A DNA stretch of 64,000 bases, taken from contig WHTM01000008.1 of the NCBI GenBank assembly GCA_009377755.1, positions 92,527 through 156,526 of the forward strand, written 5' to 3'. The DNA comes from Hyphomicrobiales bacterium (GTDB lineage Bacteria > Pseudomonadota > Alphaproteobacteria > Rhizobiales > Xanthobacteraceae). Position 1 is the stretch's first letter. Every line of letters begins with the position of its first letter. Of this stretch, positions 41,846-50,766 are shown in pieces. The position numbers and the translations under genes are program-made. Below the pieces are notes generated by a model that made no database searches, was not told the origin of the DNA, and was given only the letters and a program-made list of their open reading frames with translations.

Positions 41846-42376
41846 ATGTCGGATTTGGGCGGCATGCACAAGGGTAGGGATGATGGATATCGGCGGCGGC
41901 TGGACCGGACCCGCAGGCGGCTTGAGCCGCTGATCCGGCGGGCCATGCATGCCTATTGGCGGTTCGCCCGCGGGATGACCCTGGGGGTGCGGGCAGTCGT
42001 GCTCGACGCCGAGGGGCGCGTGTTCCTGGTGCAGCACAGTTACGTATCCGGCTGGCACCTGCCGGGAGGCGGCGTCGAGGCCGGCGAGACCATCCGCGAG
42101 GCGCTGGTGCGCGAACTCAAGGAGGAGGGCAATATCGAATGCACCGGTGCACCGGAGTTGCGTGGCATCTATTTCAACCGGCGCGCCTCACGCCGCGATC
42201 ATGTGGCGCTGTTCGTGGTGCGCGACTTCCGCCAGGATGTCCCGCCGGTGCCGAACCACGAGATCGTGGCGCACGGATTTTTTCCGCCGGATTCGTTGCC
42301 TCCGGAGACGTCCGCGGCCACGAGCGCGCGCATCGCCGAGGTGCTGGAGGGCGCACCCGCAAGCGGGCACTGGTGA
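41846..42376 (+). CDS. NUDIX hydrolase
   Basis: 176 aa. The Nudix box lies in PGGGVEAGETIREALVRELK followed by EEGNI, with upstream VFLVQHSYVSGWHLPGGG and downstream structure typical of small nucleoside-diphosphate-X hydrolases of alphaproteobacteria. N-terminal MHAYWRFARGMTLGVRAVVL is a common family lead. Substrate unknown. No good ribosome binding site: the ATG at 41846 lies directly after the iron-box palindrome, and an ATG at 41864 is the alternative. Divergent from mbfA. Confidence 0.78.
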   Translation: MSDLGGMHKGRDDGYRRRLDRTRRRLEPLIRRAMHAYWRFARGMTLGVRAVVLDAEGRVFLVQHSYVSGWHLPGGGVEAGETIREALVRELKEEGNIECTGAPELRGIYFNRRASRRDHVALFVVRDFRQDVPPVPNHEIVAHGFFPPDSLPPETSAATSARIAEVLEGAPASGHW

Positions 42377-42687
42377 TGCGCGATTTGTCAGCCGGGCTGC
42401 GCCGCGCACGGGACATGCGGCGCGTCGATCGCACCGGCGTCGCCGATCATTCAGCGGAGTTGCTCGGCAAGCCGTTGCAGTCGGCTTACGCAAGGTCAAG
42501 GTGATCATTCCCCGGCGATCGTTGGGATTTAGGGGCGACTTATAGCAAATCGCCGGAATTTCGCTAAAGTGAGAACTGGGGTTGGGTCGATTTGTTCGAT
42601 CGCCAATTCGTGCGGTCCGTGGCGGCATCCGGCTTCGGAACGCTGCGGTGCTGCATGATGGCGCGAACATCATGAAGGGAGTACAAA
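42377..42687. other. Intergenic region downstream of NUDIX
   Basis: 311 bp with no convincing gene. A 43-codon frame (42376-42504) starts on the NUDIX stop but has no ribosome binding site or recognisable sequence. The last 30 bp hold the AAGGGAG site of the exported protein at 42688. The stretch 42540-42600 is more AT-rich and may be promoter DNA. Confidence 0.4.
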
Positions 42688-43140
42688 ATGGCAGCGCATC
42701 CAGCACGCGCTCTCCTCCTCGGCGCGCTCTTTTCCCTCGCCATCGTCGCCTCTGCCAACACCCAACCCGCACCTCCGGACGACAAAATCGCTATCGCCTT
42801 CGCTGACCGAATCAGCCGCGACATCGCCGCCGGTGAGGTCGACGGCGCCATAGCGAAAGTTGCGGATGCGATAAAAACAAGCCCTCAGTCCATTCAGATT
42901 CTCGAAGCCAACGCTCAAACTCTTAAGACGCTTGGTAAGAGCCATTATGTCGAGCGCGTCTACGCGCGCGATTTTGGACGCACGACGAAGGATTTGATCG
43001 ACAAGATCCAATTCGATCGTACCCCTCTGTACGTTCGATACATATTCACCGTCTACAAGGACGAATGGCGTCTGCAGCGCTTCAATTTCGAGACGGCCAT
43101 AACTACGCTCCCGAGCGACTGGGGACACATCTACCCCTGA
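42688..43140 (+). CDS. Exported hypothetical protein
   Basis: 150 aa. Signal peptide MAAHPARALLLGALFSLAIVAS, cleavage probably near ASA-NTQPA. The mature part is mostly helical then beta (KIAIAFADRISRDIAAGEVD, then TPLYVRYIFTVYKDEWRLQR), reminiscent of small periplasmic NTF2-like or DUF4864-type folds, but I cannot assign it. Good AAGGGAG ribosome binding site. Codon use is somewhat less GC-rich than neighbours. A bidirectional hairpin follows. Confidence 0.7.
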   Translation: MAAHPARALLLGALFSLAIVASANTQPAPPDDKIAIAFADRISRDIAAGEVDGAIAKVADAIKTSPQSIQILEANAQTLKTLGKSHYVERVYARDFGRTTKDLIDKIQFDRTPLYVRYIFTVYKDEWRLQRFNFETAITTLPSDWGHIYP

Positions 43141-43215
43141 AGGCCTGCCGTGCGTGCATGTGAGCGCGCGTCGGGCTGGAAATGGCCACGCGGCCGATCC
43201 GGCGTGGCAACGAAT

Positions 43216-43248
43216 AAAGGGCGCGGTCGCCTTGCGATTGCGCCCTTT
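43216..43248. terminator. Bidirectional terminator-type hairpin
   Basis: Perfect 9-bp arms AAAGGGCGC (43216-43224) / GCGCCCTTT (43240-43248) between the exported-protein gene (stop 43140) and the converging glutathionyl reductase gene (stop 43252). Confidence 0.6.
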
Positions 43249-43251
43249 GCA

Positions 43252-44238
43252 TCACCCGGCCGCAAACCGCTCCCGATCGTGTGGCGATTCGAAATCGAGT
43301 TCCGGCCCGAGCGGCACAATGCCGGTCGGGTTCACGTTGCGCTGGCTGCCGTAGTAGTGCCGCTTGATCTGCTCGATGCTCACCGTCGCGGCGATGCGCG
43401 GCACCTGGTAGAGGTCCCGCAAGTAATTCGACAGGTTCGAATAGTCGCGGATGCGGCGCAGGTTGCACTTGAAGTGGCTGTAGTAGACGGCATCGAAGCG
43501 CACCAGCGTCGTGAACAGCCGCCAGTCGGCTTCCATCTGCGTCGCGCCGACCAGATAGCGCTGCCGCGACAGAATGCCTTCGATTTTGTTGAGCGCGGCG
43601 AATAGCGACCGGAAGGATTCGTCGTACGCCACCTGCGTGGTGGCGAACCCGCAGCGATAGACGCCGTTGTTGATGTTCGGATAGACGAGAGCGTTGATCT
43701 CGTCGATCACGCCGCGCAATGCAGGCGGATAGTAATCCGTCTTCATGTCGGTGAACGCGTCGAACGCGGCGTTCAGCATGCGGATGATTTCCGACGACTC
43801 GTTGTTGACGATGGTGTGCCGCTGCTTGTCCCACAGCACAGGCACGCTGACGCGGCCGGTGTAGCGCGGATCGGCCTTGAGATAGAGATCGGCCAGCTTT
43901 TCGGCCCCGTACACCGCGTCCCCTGTCGAGCCTTCTCGGCTATTGAAGGTCCAGCCGGCCTCATGGTTTGTCGGCGAGACGACCGACAGCGTTACGACGT
44001 CGTCCAGGCGCTTGAGCGCACGGAAGATGACGGTGCGGTGCGCCCAGGGGCAGGCGAGCGAGACGTAGAGATGATAGCGGCCGGGCTCGGCCGGAAAACC
44101 GCCGTCGCCGGTCGGGCCCGGGCTGCCGTCCGCGGTCACCCAATTGTGGTAGTGCGTCGGCTTGCGGTCGAAGCGTCCGCCGGTCTTCGATGTGTCGTGC
44201 CAGCGCTCGACCCAAACGCCGTCGACCAGCATGCCCAT
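43252..44238 (-). CDS. Glutathionyl-hydroquinone reductase / Omega-type glutathione S-transferase (YqjG family)
   Basis: 328 aa. The catalytic cysteine lies in SLACPWAHRT (Cys63), the typical CPWAH motif of S-glutathionyl-(chloro)hydroquinone reductases; N- and C-terminal GST domains follow (LSVVSPTNHEAGWTF, then KIEGILSRQRYLVGATQMEA). These enzymes remove glutathione from glutathionyl-hydroquinones and recycle oxidised quinones. Start at 44238 follows GGGGAAAC. Likely useful beside the aromatic degradation genes, but the link is inference. Confidence 0.9.
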   Translation of the reverse strand: MGMLVDGVWVERWHDTSKTGGRFDRKPTHYHNWVTADGSPGPTGDGGFPAEPGRYHLYVSLACPWAHRTVIFRALKRLDDVVTLSVVSPTNHEAGWTFNSREGSTGDAVYGAEKLADLYLKADPRYTGRVSVPVLWDKQRHTIVNNESSEIIRMLNAAFDAFTDMKTDYYPPALRGVIDEINALVYPNINNGVYRCGFATTQVAYDESFRSLFAALNKIEGILSRQRYLVGATQMEADWRLFTTLVRFDAVYYSHFKCNLRRIRDYSNLSNYLRDLYQVPRIAATVSIEQIKRHYYGSQRNVNPTGIVPLGPELDFESPHDRERFAAG

Positions 44239-44356
44239 GTTGTTTCCCCGTCTGTTGGGCCCGTTCCGTGACTTGGGGCCTTTGGCGCGCTCTTCACGGC
44301 CGAACAATAGACCGCGGCACCGGCAAATGCTAAGCGGCCTCGGGGGTTAGCAGCGC

Positions 44357-44866
44357 ATGAGCGATCCGTCTCTCACTATCCTGCCGGAAACGGCTGACGA
44401 TGCCGCGGCGATCGAGCGGCTGCACGAGCGCACGTTCGGCCCAGGCCGCTATGCGCGGACCGCCTTTCGCATCCGCGAGGGGGTCGAGCACCGACCGGAA
44501 TTGTCGTTCACGGCGCGGATCGGGACGCTGCTGGTCGGGTCGGTGCGGCTGTCGCCGATCCGCATCGGCGAGACGCCGGCGCTGCTGCTTGGGCCGCTGA
44601 CGGTGGAGCCGCCGTTTCGTAGTCACGGTATCGGCCGGGCGCTGATCGAGCACGCGCTTGCGGCCGCGAAAACAGCCGGGTGTCGGCTGGTCGTGCTGGT
44701 TGGTGACGTTCCCTATTACGGCCGTTTCGGCTTCAAGCCGGTACCGAAGCGGCAGGCGACCATGCCGGGGCCGGTCGATCCGGCGCGGCTGCTGGTGGCC
44801 GAGCTGGCCGAGGGAGCCTTCGTCGGCGTCTCCGGCCCGATCCGCCCGAATTGGGATGCGGGTTGA
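44357..44866 (+). CDS. GNAT-family N-acetyltransferase
   Basis: 169 aa. GNAT acetyl-CoA motif PPFRSHGIGRALIEHALAAA (about residues 80-99), with FTARIGTLLVGSVRLSPIRI before it and GDVPYYGRFGFKPVPKRQ after it, the pattern of YhbS/Eis-like single-domain GNATs. Substrate unknown. Divergent from the GST at 44238, 118 bp apart. Its end converges on the membrane protein at 44905. Confidence 0.86.
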   Translation: MSDPSLTILPETADDAAAIERLHERTFGPGRYARTAFRIREGVEHRPELSFTARIGTLLVGSVRLSPIRIGETPALLLGPLTVEPPFRSHGIGRALIEHALAAAKTAGCRLVVLVGDVPYYGRFGFKPVPKRQATMPGPVDPARLLVAELAEGAFVGVSGPIRPNWDAG

Positions 44867-44904
44867 TTTCCTCTCCCCGCAAGCGGGGGAGCGGTGAAGA
44901 AACG

Positions 44905-46974
44905 TCAGCGTCCCTCTCTCGCCCACGTCGCAGCGAGGCTCCCGATCAGCAGCAAGAGGCCGAGCATTCCGGCGAAGATCGGCAGCACGCCGATGCCGCG
45001 GATGATGCTAGCGTCGCGGATCTTCAGGCCGATCCAGTCACTGCCCTGGAAGGTGTCGGCAGAGCGGACCGGCAGCACACGCGGGACGCTCACGGCCGAT
45101 CCGCTCGAGATCAGGCGCCGCGCGTCACCGCCCGTGGAAGCCAGCAACGGGCGCAGCATCTCGGCGGTCGAGGTCACTTCGGCGAATTCGCGCGGATTGG
45201 CCGGCCCGACATTGGCAAGCGCCGTGAGCTTTCCGTCGGTGGCCCGCCATAGGCCCAATTCATTGGCGGTGACGGTGCTGCGCCAGACGCCGGGCTGTGA
45301 CGCCGTGAGCTTGAGCACCTGCGTGGCGCCCGACGGCGCCGTCAAGGTCACGTCGCTGACGCTGTCGGCCATGCTCTGACGCTGCACGGTCAGGTCGCGG
45401 CCGTGCACCATGATACGCAGTGCCTCCTCCTCGAGGTCCGGCTGCTTCATCAGCCAGTGTGACAGCCTGCGCAGCAGGTCGAGATGCGGGCCACCGCCTT
45501 CATAGCCGCGCGCCCACAGCCAGATGTGATCCGACAAGAGCAGGGCGACGCGGCCCTCGTCCTCGCGTGCCAGGACGAGGGCTGGCTTGTTTTCCGCGCC
45601 CTGCATCACGGTCATGCCCTTTTCGGTACGGGTATCGACCAGGCGGAACCAGCGGCTCCAGGCCGGCGGGTCGGCGTTGGCGCCTTCGAGGCCGCGCGTC
45701 ACCGGATGGCGCTTGCCGGTATCCGTCAGCGAGGCACGGAATGGCTGTTCCATCACCTGGCCGGTCGGCTCCGCCGGAAGGATCGATTCGAGCGGCGTGC
45801 GCCACAGGCTGGTCGGACTGGCGTAGTCGGCGCCGGCAGCGATCAGCACCGCGCCGCCCTCGCGCACGTAGCGGGCGATGTTGTCGAAATAGATCACGGG
45901 CAGCACGCCCTGGCGCGCATAGCGGTCGAAGATGATGAGCTGGAATTCCTTGATCTTCTGTTGGAACAGCTCGCGCGTCGGGAACGCGATCAGCGACAGC
46001 TCGTTGATCGGCGTGCCGTCCTGTTTCTCGGGCGGCCGCAGGATGGTGAAGTGGACGAGGTCCACGCTGGCGTCGGACTTGAGCAGATTGCGCCAGGTGC
46101 GTTCGCCGGCATGCGGCTCGCCGGAAACCAGCAGGACGCGTAGCTTGTCGCGCACGCCGTCGATCGACACGACGGCACGGTTGTTGACGAGGGTGAGTTC
46201 GCCGTCGAGCGGCGAGGCCTCGATCTCGACGATGTTCGGGCCGGCGTGCTGGATCGGGATTTCGACCGTGGTCGCCTGCCCCACACCAACGGTGGTGGTT
46301 TGCAGCGCCTCGCCGTCGCGGCGCACCACAACCTGCGCGGCCGAAGCGCTTGTGCCCTGGTCGTCGACGCGGAAGGTGATGGTCTGCGACTGGCCGACGA
46401 TGCCGAAACGCGGTGCATTCGTCAGCACGACGCGGCGGTCGCGCTCGTTGGCAGTTCCGGTGATCAGCGCATGCACCGGTGCGGCGAAGCCGAGCGCGGC
46501 AGTATCGGCCGGGATGTCATGCACCCGGCCGTCGGTGATGAAGATCGCGCCTGCGATTCGCTCGGGCGGCACGTCCGCGAAGGCCGCGCCAAGGGCGGAG
46601 AATAGCCGCGTGCCGTCGGTCTCGCCGTCGGCCTGGCCGGCCTCGACGACGCGGACCTCGATCCCCGGGATGCGCTCGAGCCGTTCGGCGAGCGCTGCCC
46701 GCGCGGCCTCGGTCTGTTGGCGGCGTTCGGCGAAATTCTGGCTTGGGCTTCGGTCGATTACGACCGCGGCAACCGACGTCAGCGGCTCACGGTCTTCGCG
46801 CGTGAACGATGGGTTGGCGAGCGCCAGAACCATCAGGGCGAGCGCCGCCGCGCGGATCAGCGCACCGCGGCTGCGGGCGAGCAGCAGCAGCACCGATATC
46901 GCCACGGCGAGACCAAGCGCGGCCCACACCACGTAGTCGGGAACGAGCGGGGCGAACGCGATGCTGAGGTTCAT
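44905..46974 (-). CDS. Membrane protein of the MoxR-DUF58 operon, VWA-like periplasmic domain
   Basis: 689 aa. Starts with two transmembrane helices (about residues 12-30 and 38-55, LGLAVAISVLLLLARSRGAL) and ends with one (GVLPIFAGMLGLLLLIGSLA), with a large periplasmic region between. An AAVVIDRSPSQNF-like strand near residue 70 is VWA-like, and YFDNIARYVREGGAVLIAAG is glutamine-amidotransferase-like. Function unknown; its neighbours are BatA-type and DUF4159 proteins. AGGAGG precedes the start, 9 bp after the DUF4159 stop. Four-gene operon. Confidence 0.75.
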   Translation of the reverse strand: MNLSIAFAPLVPDYVVWAALGLAVAISVLLLLARSRGALIRAAALALMVLALANPSFTREDREPLTSVAAVVIDRSPSQNFAERRQQTEAARAALAERLERIPGIEVRVVEAGQADGETDGTRLFSALGAAFADVPPERIAGAIFITDGRVHDIPADTAALGFAAPVHALITGTANERDRRVVLTNAPRFGIVGQSQTITFRVDDQGTSASAAQVVVRRDGEALQTTTVGVGQATTVEIPIQHAGPNIVEIEASPLDGELTLVNNRAVVSIDGVRDKLRVLLVSGEPHAGERTWRNLLKSDASVDLVHFTILRPPEKQDGTPINELSLIAFPTRELFQQKIKEFQLIIFDRYARQGVLPVIYFDNIARYVREGGAVLIAAGADYASPTSLWRTPLESILPAEPTGQVMEQPFRASLTDTGKRHPVTRGLEGANADPPAWSRWFRLVDTRTEKGMTVMQGAENKPALVLAREDEGRVALLLSDHIWLWARGYEGGGPHLDLLRRLSHWLMKQPDLEEEALRIMVHGRDLTVQRQSMADSVSDVTLTAPSGATQVLKLTASQPGVWRSTVTANELGLWRATDGKLTALANVGPANPREFAEVTSTAEMLRPLLASTGGDARRLISSGSAVSVPRVLPVRSADTFQGSDWIGLKIRDASIIRGIGVLPIFAGMLGLLLLIGSLAATWAREGR

Positions 46975-46983
46975 GCTGCCCTC

Positions 46984-49812
46984 CTACTGCCCCAGCCGCT
47001 CGAGCAGTGCCGGCACGTGGACCTGGTCGGCCTTGTAGTTGCCGGTGAGGATGTACATGACGATGTTGACGCCGGCCCGGAAGGCGAACTCGCGCTGGCG
47101 CGGCTCGCCGGGCACCAGCGGCAGCATCGCCTGGCCGTCAGGGCGGATCGCCCAGGCGCCGGCCAGATCGTTGGAGGTGATCAGGATCGACGACACGCCA
47201 TCACCCGCACGCGCCGGTCGCTCCGGATCCTCCTCGGTCTGCAGCGGCAGAGCCTCGACCCAGAGCTGGCCCGTGTTGAAGCGGCCGGCGAAGTCGCGCA
47301 GGAGGTAAAAGGTCTTGGTCAGCACGTGGTCGCGCGGCGCAGGCTCCAGCTCGGGAATGTCGAGCGACGACAGGATATCCCGCAGCGTCAGCATGCCGGG
47401 CGTATTGGAAGCTCCGCCGGGTCCCGGCGGAGCTTCCACCGCATCGCGGGTGTCGAACAACACGCTGCCGCCGCGCTTCATGTAGGCGTCGATCCGTTGC
47501 AGCGCCTCTGCCGGAGGCTTCGCGGCGCCGGGCACGATCGGCCAATAGATCAGCGGGAAGAACGCCAGTTCGTCGCGCGCGATATCGACACCGACCGGGT
47601 CGCCTGCCTCCAGCGCCGTGCGCTGGGCGAGGAACAAGGTCAGTCCCTGCAGTCCCGCCTTGCTGACCTCGTCGACCTCGGCATTGCCGGTGACGACATA
47701 GGCAAGGCGGGTGTGCTGCGCCGCCTTCATGGCGAAGTCCTCGGCGTCTTGCGCGTGCGCGCGCGGGTTCATCAGCAGGCCGCCGCCGAACATTGCGGCA
47801 AGCAGTAGGCCGGCGACTGCCGGGCGTCGCCGGCGGAAGATGGCGCTGAACGCGCCGGCCAGCCAGAACACCACCAACGCGTCGAGCAGCAGCAGCGCCA
47901 GGCCGGCGAGGAAGACCGGCCCGCGCAGGTCTTCGGGTTCTCCGACGCGATAAGCCTCGACGCGGGCGTTAAGCGCGGAATAGTCGAGCGGTGCAAGCTC
48001 GTCGGCCGGCGTTAGCGTGTTCACCGCGATCAATCCTTCAGGCGGCCCGTAGAATCCGGGCGGATGATCGGTCGTGGCGCGGCCTGAGAAATTCGCCGGG
48101 ATCGGACGGGCAGTGCCGGGAGGGGCGCTCATGACGCCGAAGCCGTCGAGAATGCGGCTCGGAGGCACCGGCTGGTCGCGGGTGCCCAGCTGCGCATTCG
48201 GGCCTTCCGTGTCGGCCGTCACGAAGGTCGATCCGGCAAGGCTGACGAGACGCTTGAGCATTTCCACGAACGCGCCGGAGAGCGGAAGGTTCGACCATCG
48301 GGTATCGGCCGAGACGTGGAACAGCACGATCAGCCCCTTGCCCTGCCGCTCGGCGGTCACGAGCGGCGTACCGTCGCCGAGTGTCGCCCAGGTCCGGTCG
48401 CTGAGCGTTGCATCGGGTTCCGCCAGCACCTGGCGGTTCACCACCACATCGTCCGGCACCGGCATGCCGGCGAAAGGCCCCTCGCGCGGGAAAGCGGCAA
48501 GCGGCTGCGGCTGGTCCCAGCTCAGGCTGCCGCCGAGACTCCGCCCGCCGCGGCGCAGCTTGACCGGCACCAGATCGTCGTCGGTTGCGGCCGCCAGCCG
48601 CGGTCCGGCGAAACGCACCAGCACCCCGCCGTTCTCGATCCATTTACTCAAGCGAGCCCGCGCCTCCCCGGCAATGGTGCCGACATCGGCAAGGACCAGC
48701 ATCGGCAGATTCTGATTAAGAAAGCGCGACACCGCTTCCGTGGGCGCGACGCCTTGCGCCGGCCGCACATCGGCGAACGGATTGAGCGCGCGCGCCAAGT
48801 AATAGTTCGCCGCCAGGAGCGGCTGTGCGGTGTCCGCCGTCGAGCCGGATACGAGACCGACCGTGCGCCGGCGCCAGCGCTTGTCCAGCAACTGTACGGC
48901 GCCCGCGGAGCGCTCCAGCGGAATCTCGATACGGGCGATGTCGTTGCGAATCTCGACAGGCAGCTCGATGGCGGCCTCGGTCTGCCGGTCGGCGGCCTTG
49001 AAGGCATAGCGCGCTTCGCCGAGTGGCAGCCCCTTGAGATCGAGCGCCCGGACCATCCCCGTCTGTTCCTGACCGCTCGCCGCGCGCAACACCTTGACGG
49101 TGAGCGCGCCGGCGGCGTTGTCGGATGCGGCGAGCGCCTGCGGGGGCGGCAGACCGCCGTCGAGCACCATGACCGGCCGCCGCTCGAGCAGCCGGGCCAG
49201 TTCGCCGATGAAGGCCTTCCCCTCGCCGGCGTCGACTCCGTCCGACAGCCAGACGAATTCGACACTCGGCGTGCTCGCCGCAAAGCGCGAGATCACCGGC
49301 AGCGCGTCGCTGCGATCGACCGCGTGCGGCTTCGGCTTCATCTGCGCGAACCGTACCCGCGCGGCCGCCGCGGTTTGCAAGGAGATGTCGCGGGTCGGCT
49401 CGGACAATGGGATCAAGGCCACCGGCCGGTGGTCCGCGTCGGCGCGCGCGAGCATGTCGTCGCCGGTGCGCAGCCGTGCATCCCAGGTCGCGGCCGCGGC
49501 CCAGCCGTCGTCGATCATGAGCGCCAGCGGAACCGTCGCGCTCGAGGTCGCAACGCGCGGGTTCCAGAGTGGTCCGGCGGCGGCGATGATCACCAGCGCG
49601 GCAAGCGTCAGCCGCAGCAGGGTCAGCCACCACGGCGTCCGCGATGGCGTTTCCTCCTTCGGCGCGATGTCGAACAACAGGCGGGTCGGCGGGAAGGTCA
49701 CGCGCTTCGGCCGCGGCGGGATGAGGCGGAGCAGCAGCCACAGCACTGGCAGGCTCAAAAGGCCGAGCAGCACCAGCGGCTGGGTGAAGGCGAGCGGCAG
49801 CCCGGCGATCAT
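46984..49812 (-). CDS. DUF4159-containing membrane protein with BatA N-terminus
   Basis: 942 aa. N-terminal BatA domain with two transmembrane helices (residues about 5-27 and 58-76), including LRLIPPRPKRVTFPPTRLLF, then a long periplasmic region. Two further transmembrane helices occur near 631-652 and 661-678, followed by the DUF4159 domain to the C-terminus (FFPLIYWPIVPGA, MKRGGSVLFDTRDAV). Starts at 49812, overlapping the DUF58 stop by 4 bp. Probably part of an envelope complex driven by the MoxR ATPase. Precise role unknown. Confidence 0.82.
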   Translation of the reverse strand: MIAGLPLAFTQPLVLLGLLSLPVLWLLLRLIPPRPKRVTFPPTRLLFDIAPKEETPSRTPWWLTLLRLTLAALVIIAAAGPLWNPRVATSSATVPLALMIDDGWAAAATWDARLRTGDDMLARADADHRPVALIPLSEPTRDISLQTAAAARVRFAQMKPKPHAVDRSDALPVISRFAASTPSVEFVWLSDGVDAGEGKAFIGELARLLERRPVMVLDGGLPPPQALAASDNAAGALTVKVLRAASGQEQTGMVRALDLKGLPLGEARYAFKAADRQTEAAIELPVEIRNDIARIEIPLERSAGAVQLLDKRWRRRTVGLVSGSTADTAQPLLAANYYLARALNPFADVRPAQGVAPTEAVSRFLNQNLPMLVLADVGTIAGEARARLSKWIENGGVLVRFAGPRLAAATDDDLVPVKLRRGGRSLGGSLSWDQPQPLAAFPREGPFAGMPVPDDVVVNRQVLAEPDATLSDRTWATLGDGTPLVTAERQGKGLIVLFHVSADTRWSNLPLSGAFVEMLKRLVSLAGSTFVTADTEGPNAQLGTRDQPVPPSRILDGFGVMSAPPGTARPIPANFSGRATTDHPPGFYGPPEGLIAVNTLTPADELAPLDYSALNARVEAYRVGEPEDLRGPVFLAGLALLLLDALVVFWLAGAFSAIFRRRRPAVAGLLLAAMFGGGLLMNPRAHAQDAEDFAMKAAQHTRLAYVVTGNAEVDEVSKAGLQGLTLFLAQRTALEAGDPVGVDIARDELAFFPLIYWPIVPGAAKPPAEALQRIDAYMKRGGSVLFDTRDAVEAPPGPGGASNTPGMLTLRDILSSLDIPELEPAPRDHVLTKTFYLLRDFAGRFNTGQLWVEALPLQTEEDPERPARAGDGVSSILITSNDLAGAWAIRPDGQAMLPLVPGEPRQREFAFRAGVNIVMYILTGNYKADQVHVPALLERLGQ

Positions 49813-50762
49813 GCCGACCTCGCTTGCGCCGCCGGGCGCCAGCGGTTCTTGCCGGTCCCATCCTGGCCGGCGCCCATCCGCGCATGCAGCGACAGCAGGA
49901 TGTCGGCCGCCGAACGGTCGGTGCGGTGAATGTTGAAGGTCCAGCGCAGCCGGTCGGTGTCCGCCCGGATGTCCGCGCGGTGGCGTACGATGCGTGCTTC
50001 GTAGTCGGCGCGCCAATTCTCGGCGCGTCCGGCGGTGATCATCTCGCCGGTTTCCGGCTCGACGAATTCGATGCGGCCGGAATACGGGAACACTTCCTCG
50101 GCCGGGTCGACGACCTGCACGATATGCCCGGCGGCACCGTTCGCGGAAAGCTGCGCGATGGTCTTGCGTACTTCGTCGGTCGGGCTCCACAGGTCGGACA
50201 GCACCACGATCTCCGACAGCCCCGCCGGAGCGAAGCCGTGCGGAAGGCTCGATCGCTCCGCCGGATCATGCATGATCGCTTCCGCCATCCGGTCGATCAT
50301 GGCGCGGCTGCCGCTCGGGCGCATCAGGCCGGGAACGCCGACGCGCTCGCCGCCGTCGACCAGCACCTCGGCAAGCGCGAAGGTCAGCATCAGCGCACGC
50401 TCGAGCTTGCTCTCCTGCGCGAGCTGCGAGCGGAATGTCATCGATGGCGACCGATCCGGCCACAGCCAAATGGTATGCGCCGCTTCCCACTCCTGCTCGC
50501 GCACGTACAGCATGTCGTCGCGCGCGGAGCGGCGCCAGTCGACGCGGTTCGCCGGCTCGCCGGACATGAAGCGCCGGTACTGCCAGAAGTTCTCGCCAGG
50601 ACCGGCGCGCCGGCGTCCATGGATGCCGTGAATCACCGTGGCGGCAACCTTTCGGGCATCCAAGATCAGGCGCGGAATGTCAGCCGCAAGCGTACGCGCG
50701 GCACCGACGGCGCGGGGGACGGCCGTCTTGTCGTCCTGGTTGAGCCGGGCCCTGAGCGCCAT
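49809..50762 (-). CDS. DUF58 domain protein
   Basis: 317 aa. The DUF58 core is clear: GRRRAGPGENFWQYRRFMSG followed by VDWRRSARDDMLYVRE, a region bordering a VWA-like domain (TIWLWPDRSPSMTF, MIDAS-like DxSxS-type). Usually encoded next to MoxR ATPases and VWA proteins, where the trio acts as a chaperone-like module. Start at 50762, 4 bp after the MoxR stop. Overlaps the DUF4159 gene by 4 bp (ATGA). Confidence 0.86.
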   Translation of the reverse strand: MALRARLNQDDKTAVPRAVGAARTLAADIPRLILDARKVAATVIHGIHGRRRAGPGENFWQYRRFMSGEPANRVDWRRSARDDMLYVREQEWEAAHTIWLWPDRSPSMTFRSQLAQESKLERALMLTFALAEVLVDGGERVGVPGLMRPSGSRAMIDRMAEAIMHDPAERSSLPHGFAPAGLSEIVVLSDLWSPTDEVRKTIAQLSANGAAGHIVQVVDPAEEVFPYSGRIEFVEPETGEMITAGRAENWRADYEARIVRHRADIRADTDRLRWTFNIHRTDRSAADILLSLHARMGAGQDGTGKNRWRPAAQARSA

Positions 50763-50766
50763 CCGC

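Noticed and set aside
42376..42504. 43-codon forward ORF starting on the NUDIX stop
   Set aside because: No ribosome binding site, no recognisable protein, and composition like its neighbours' shadows.
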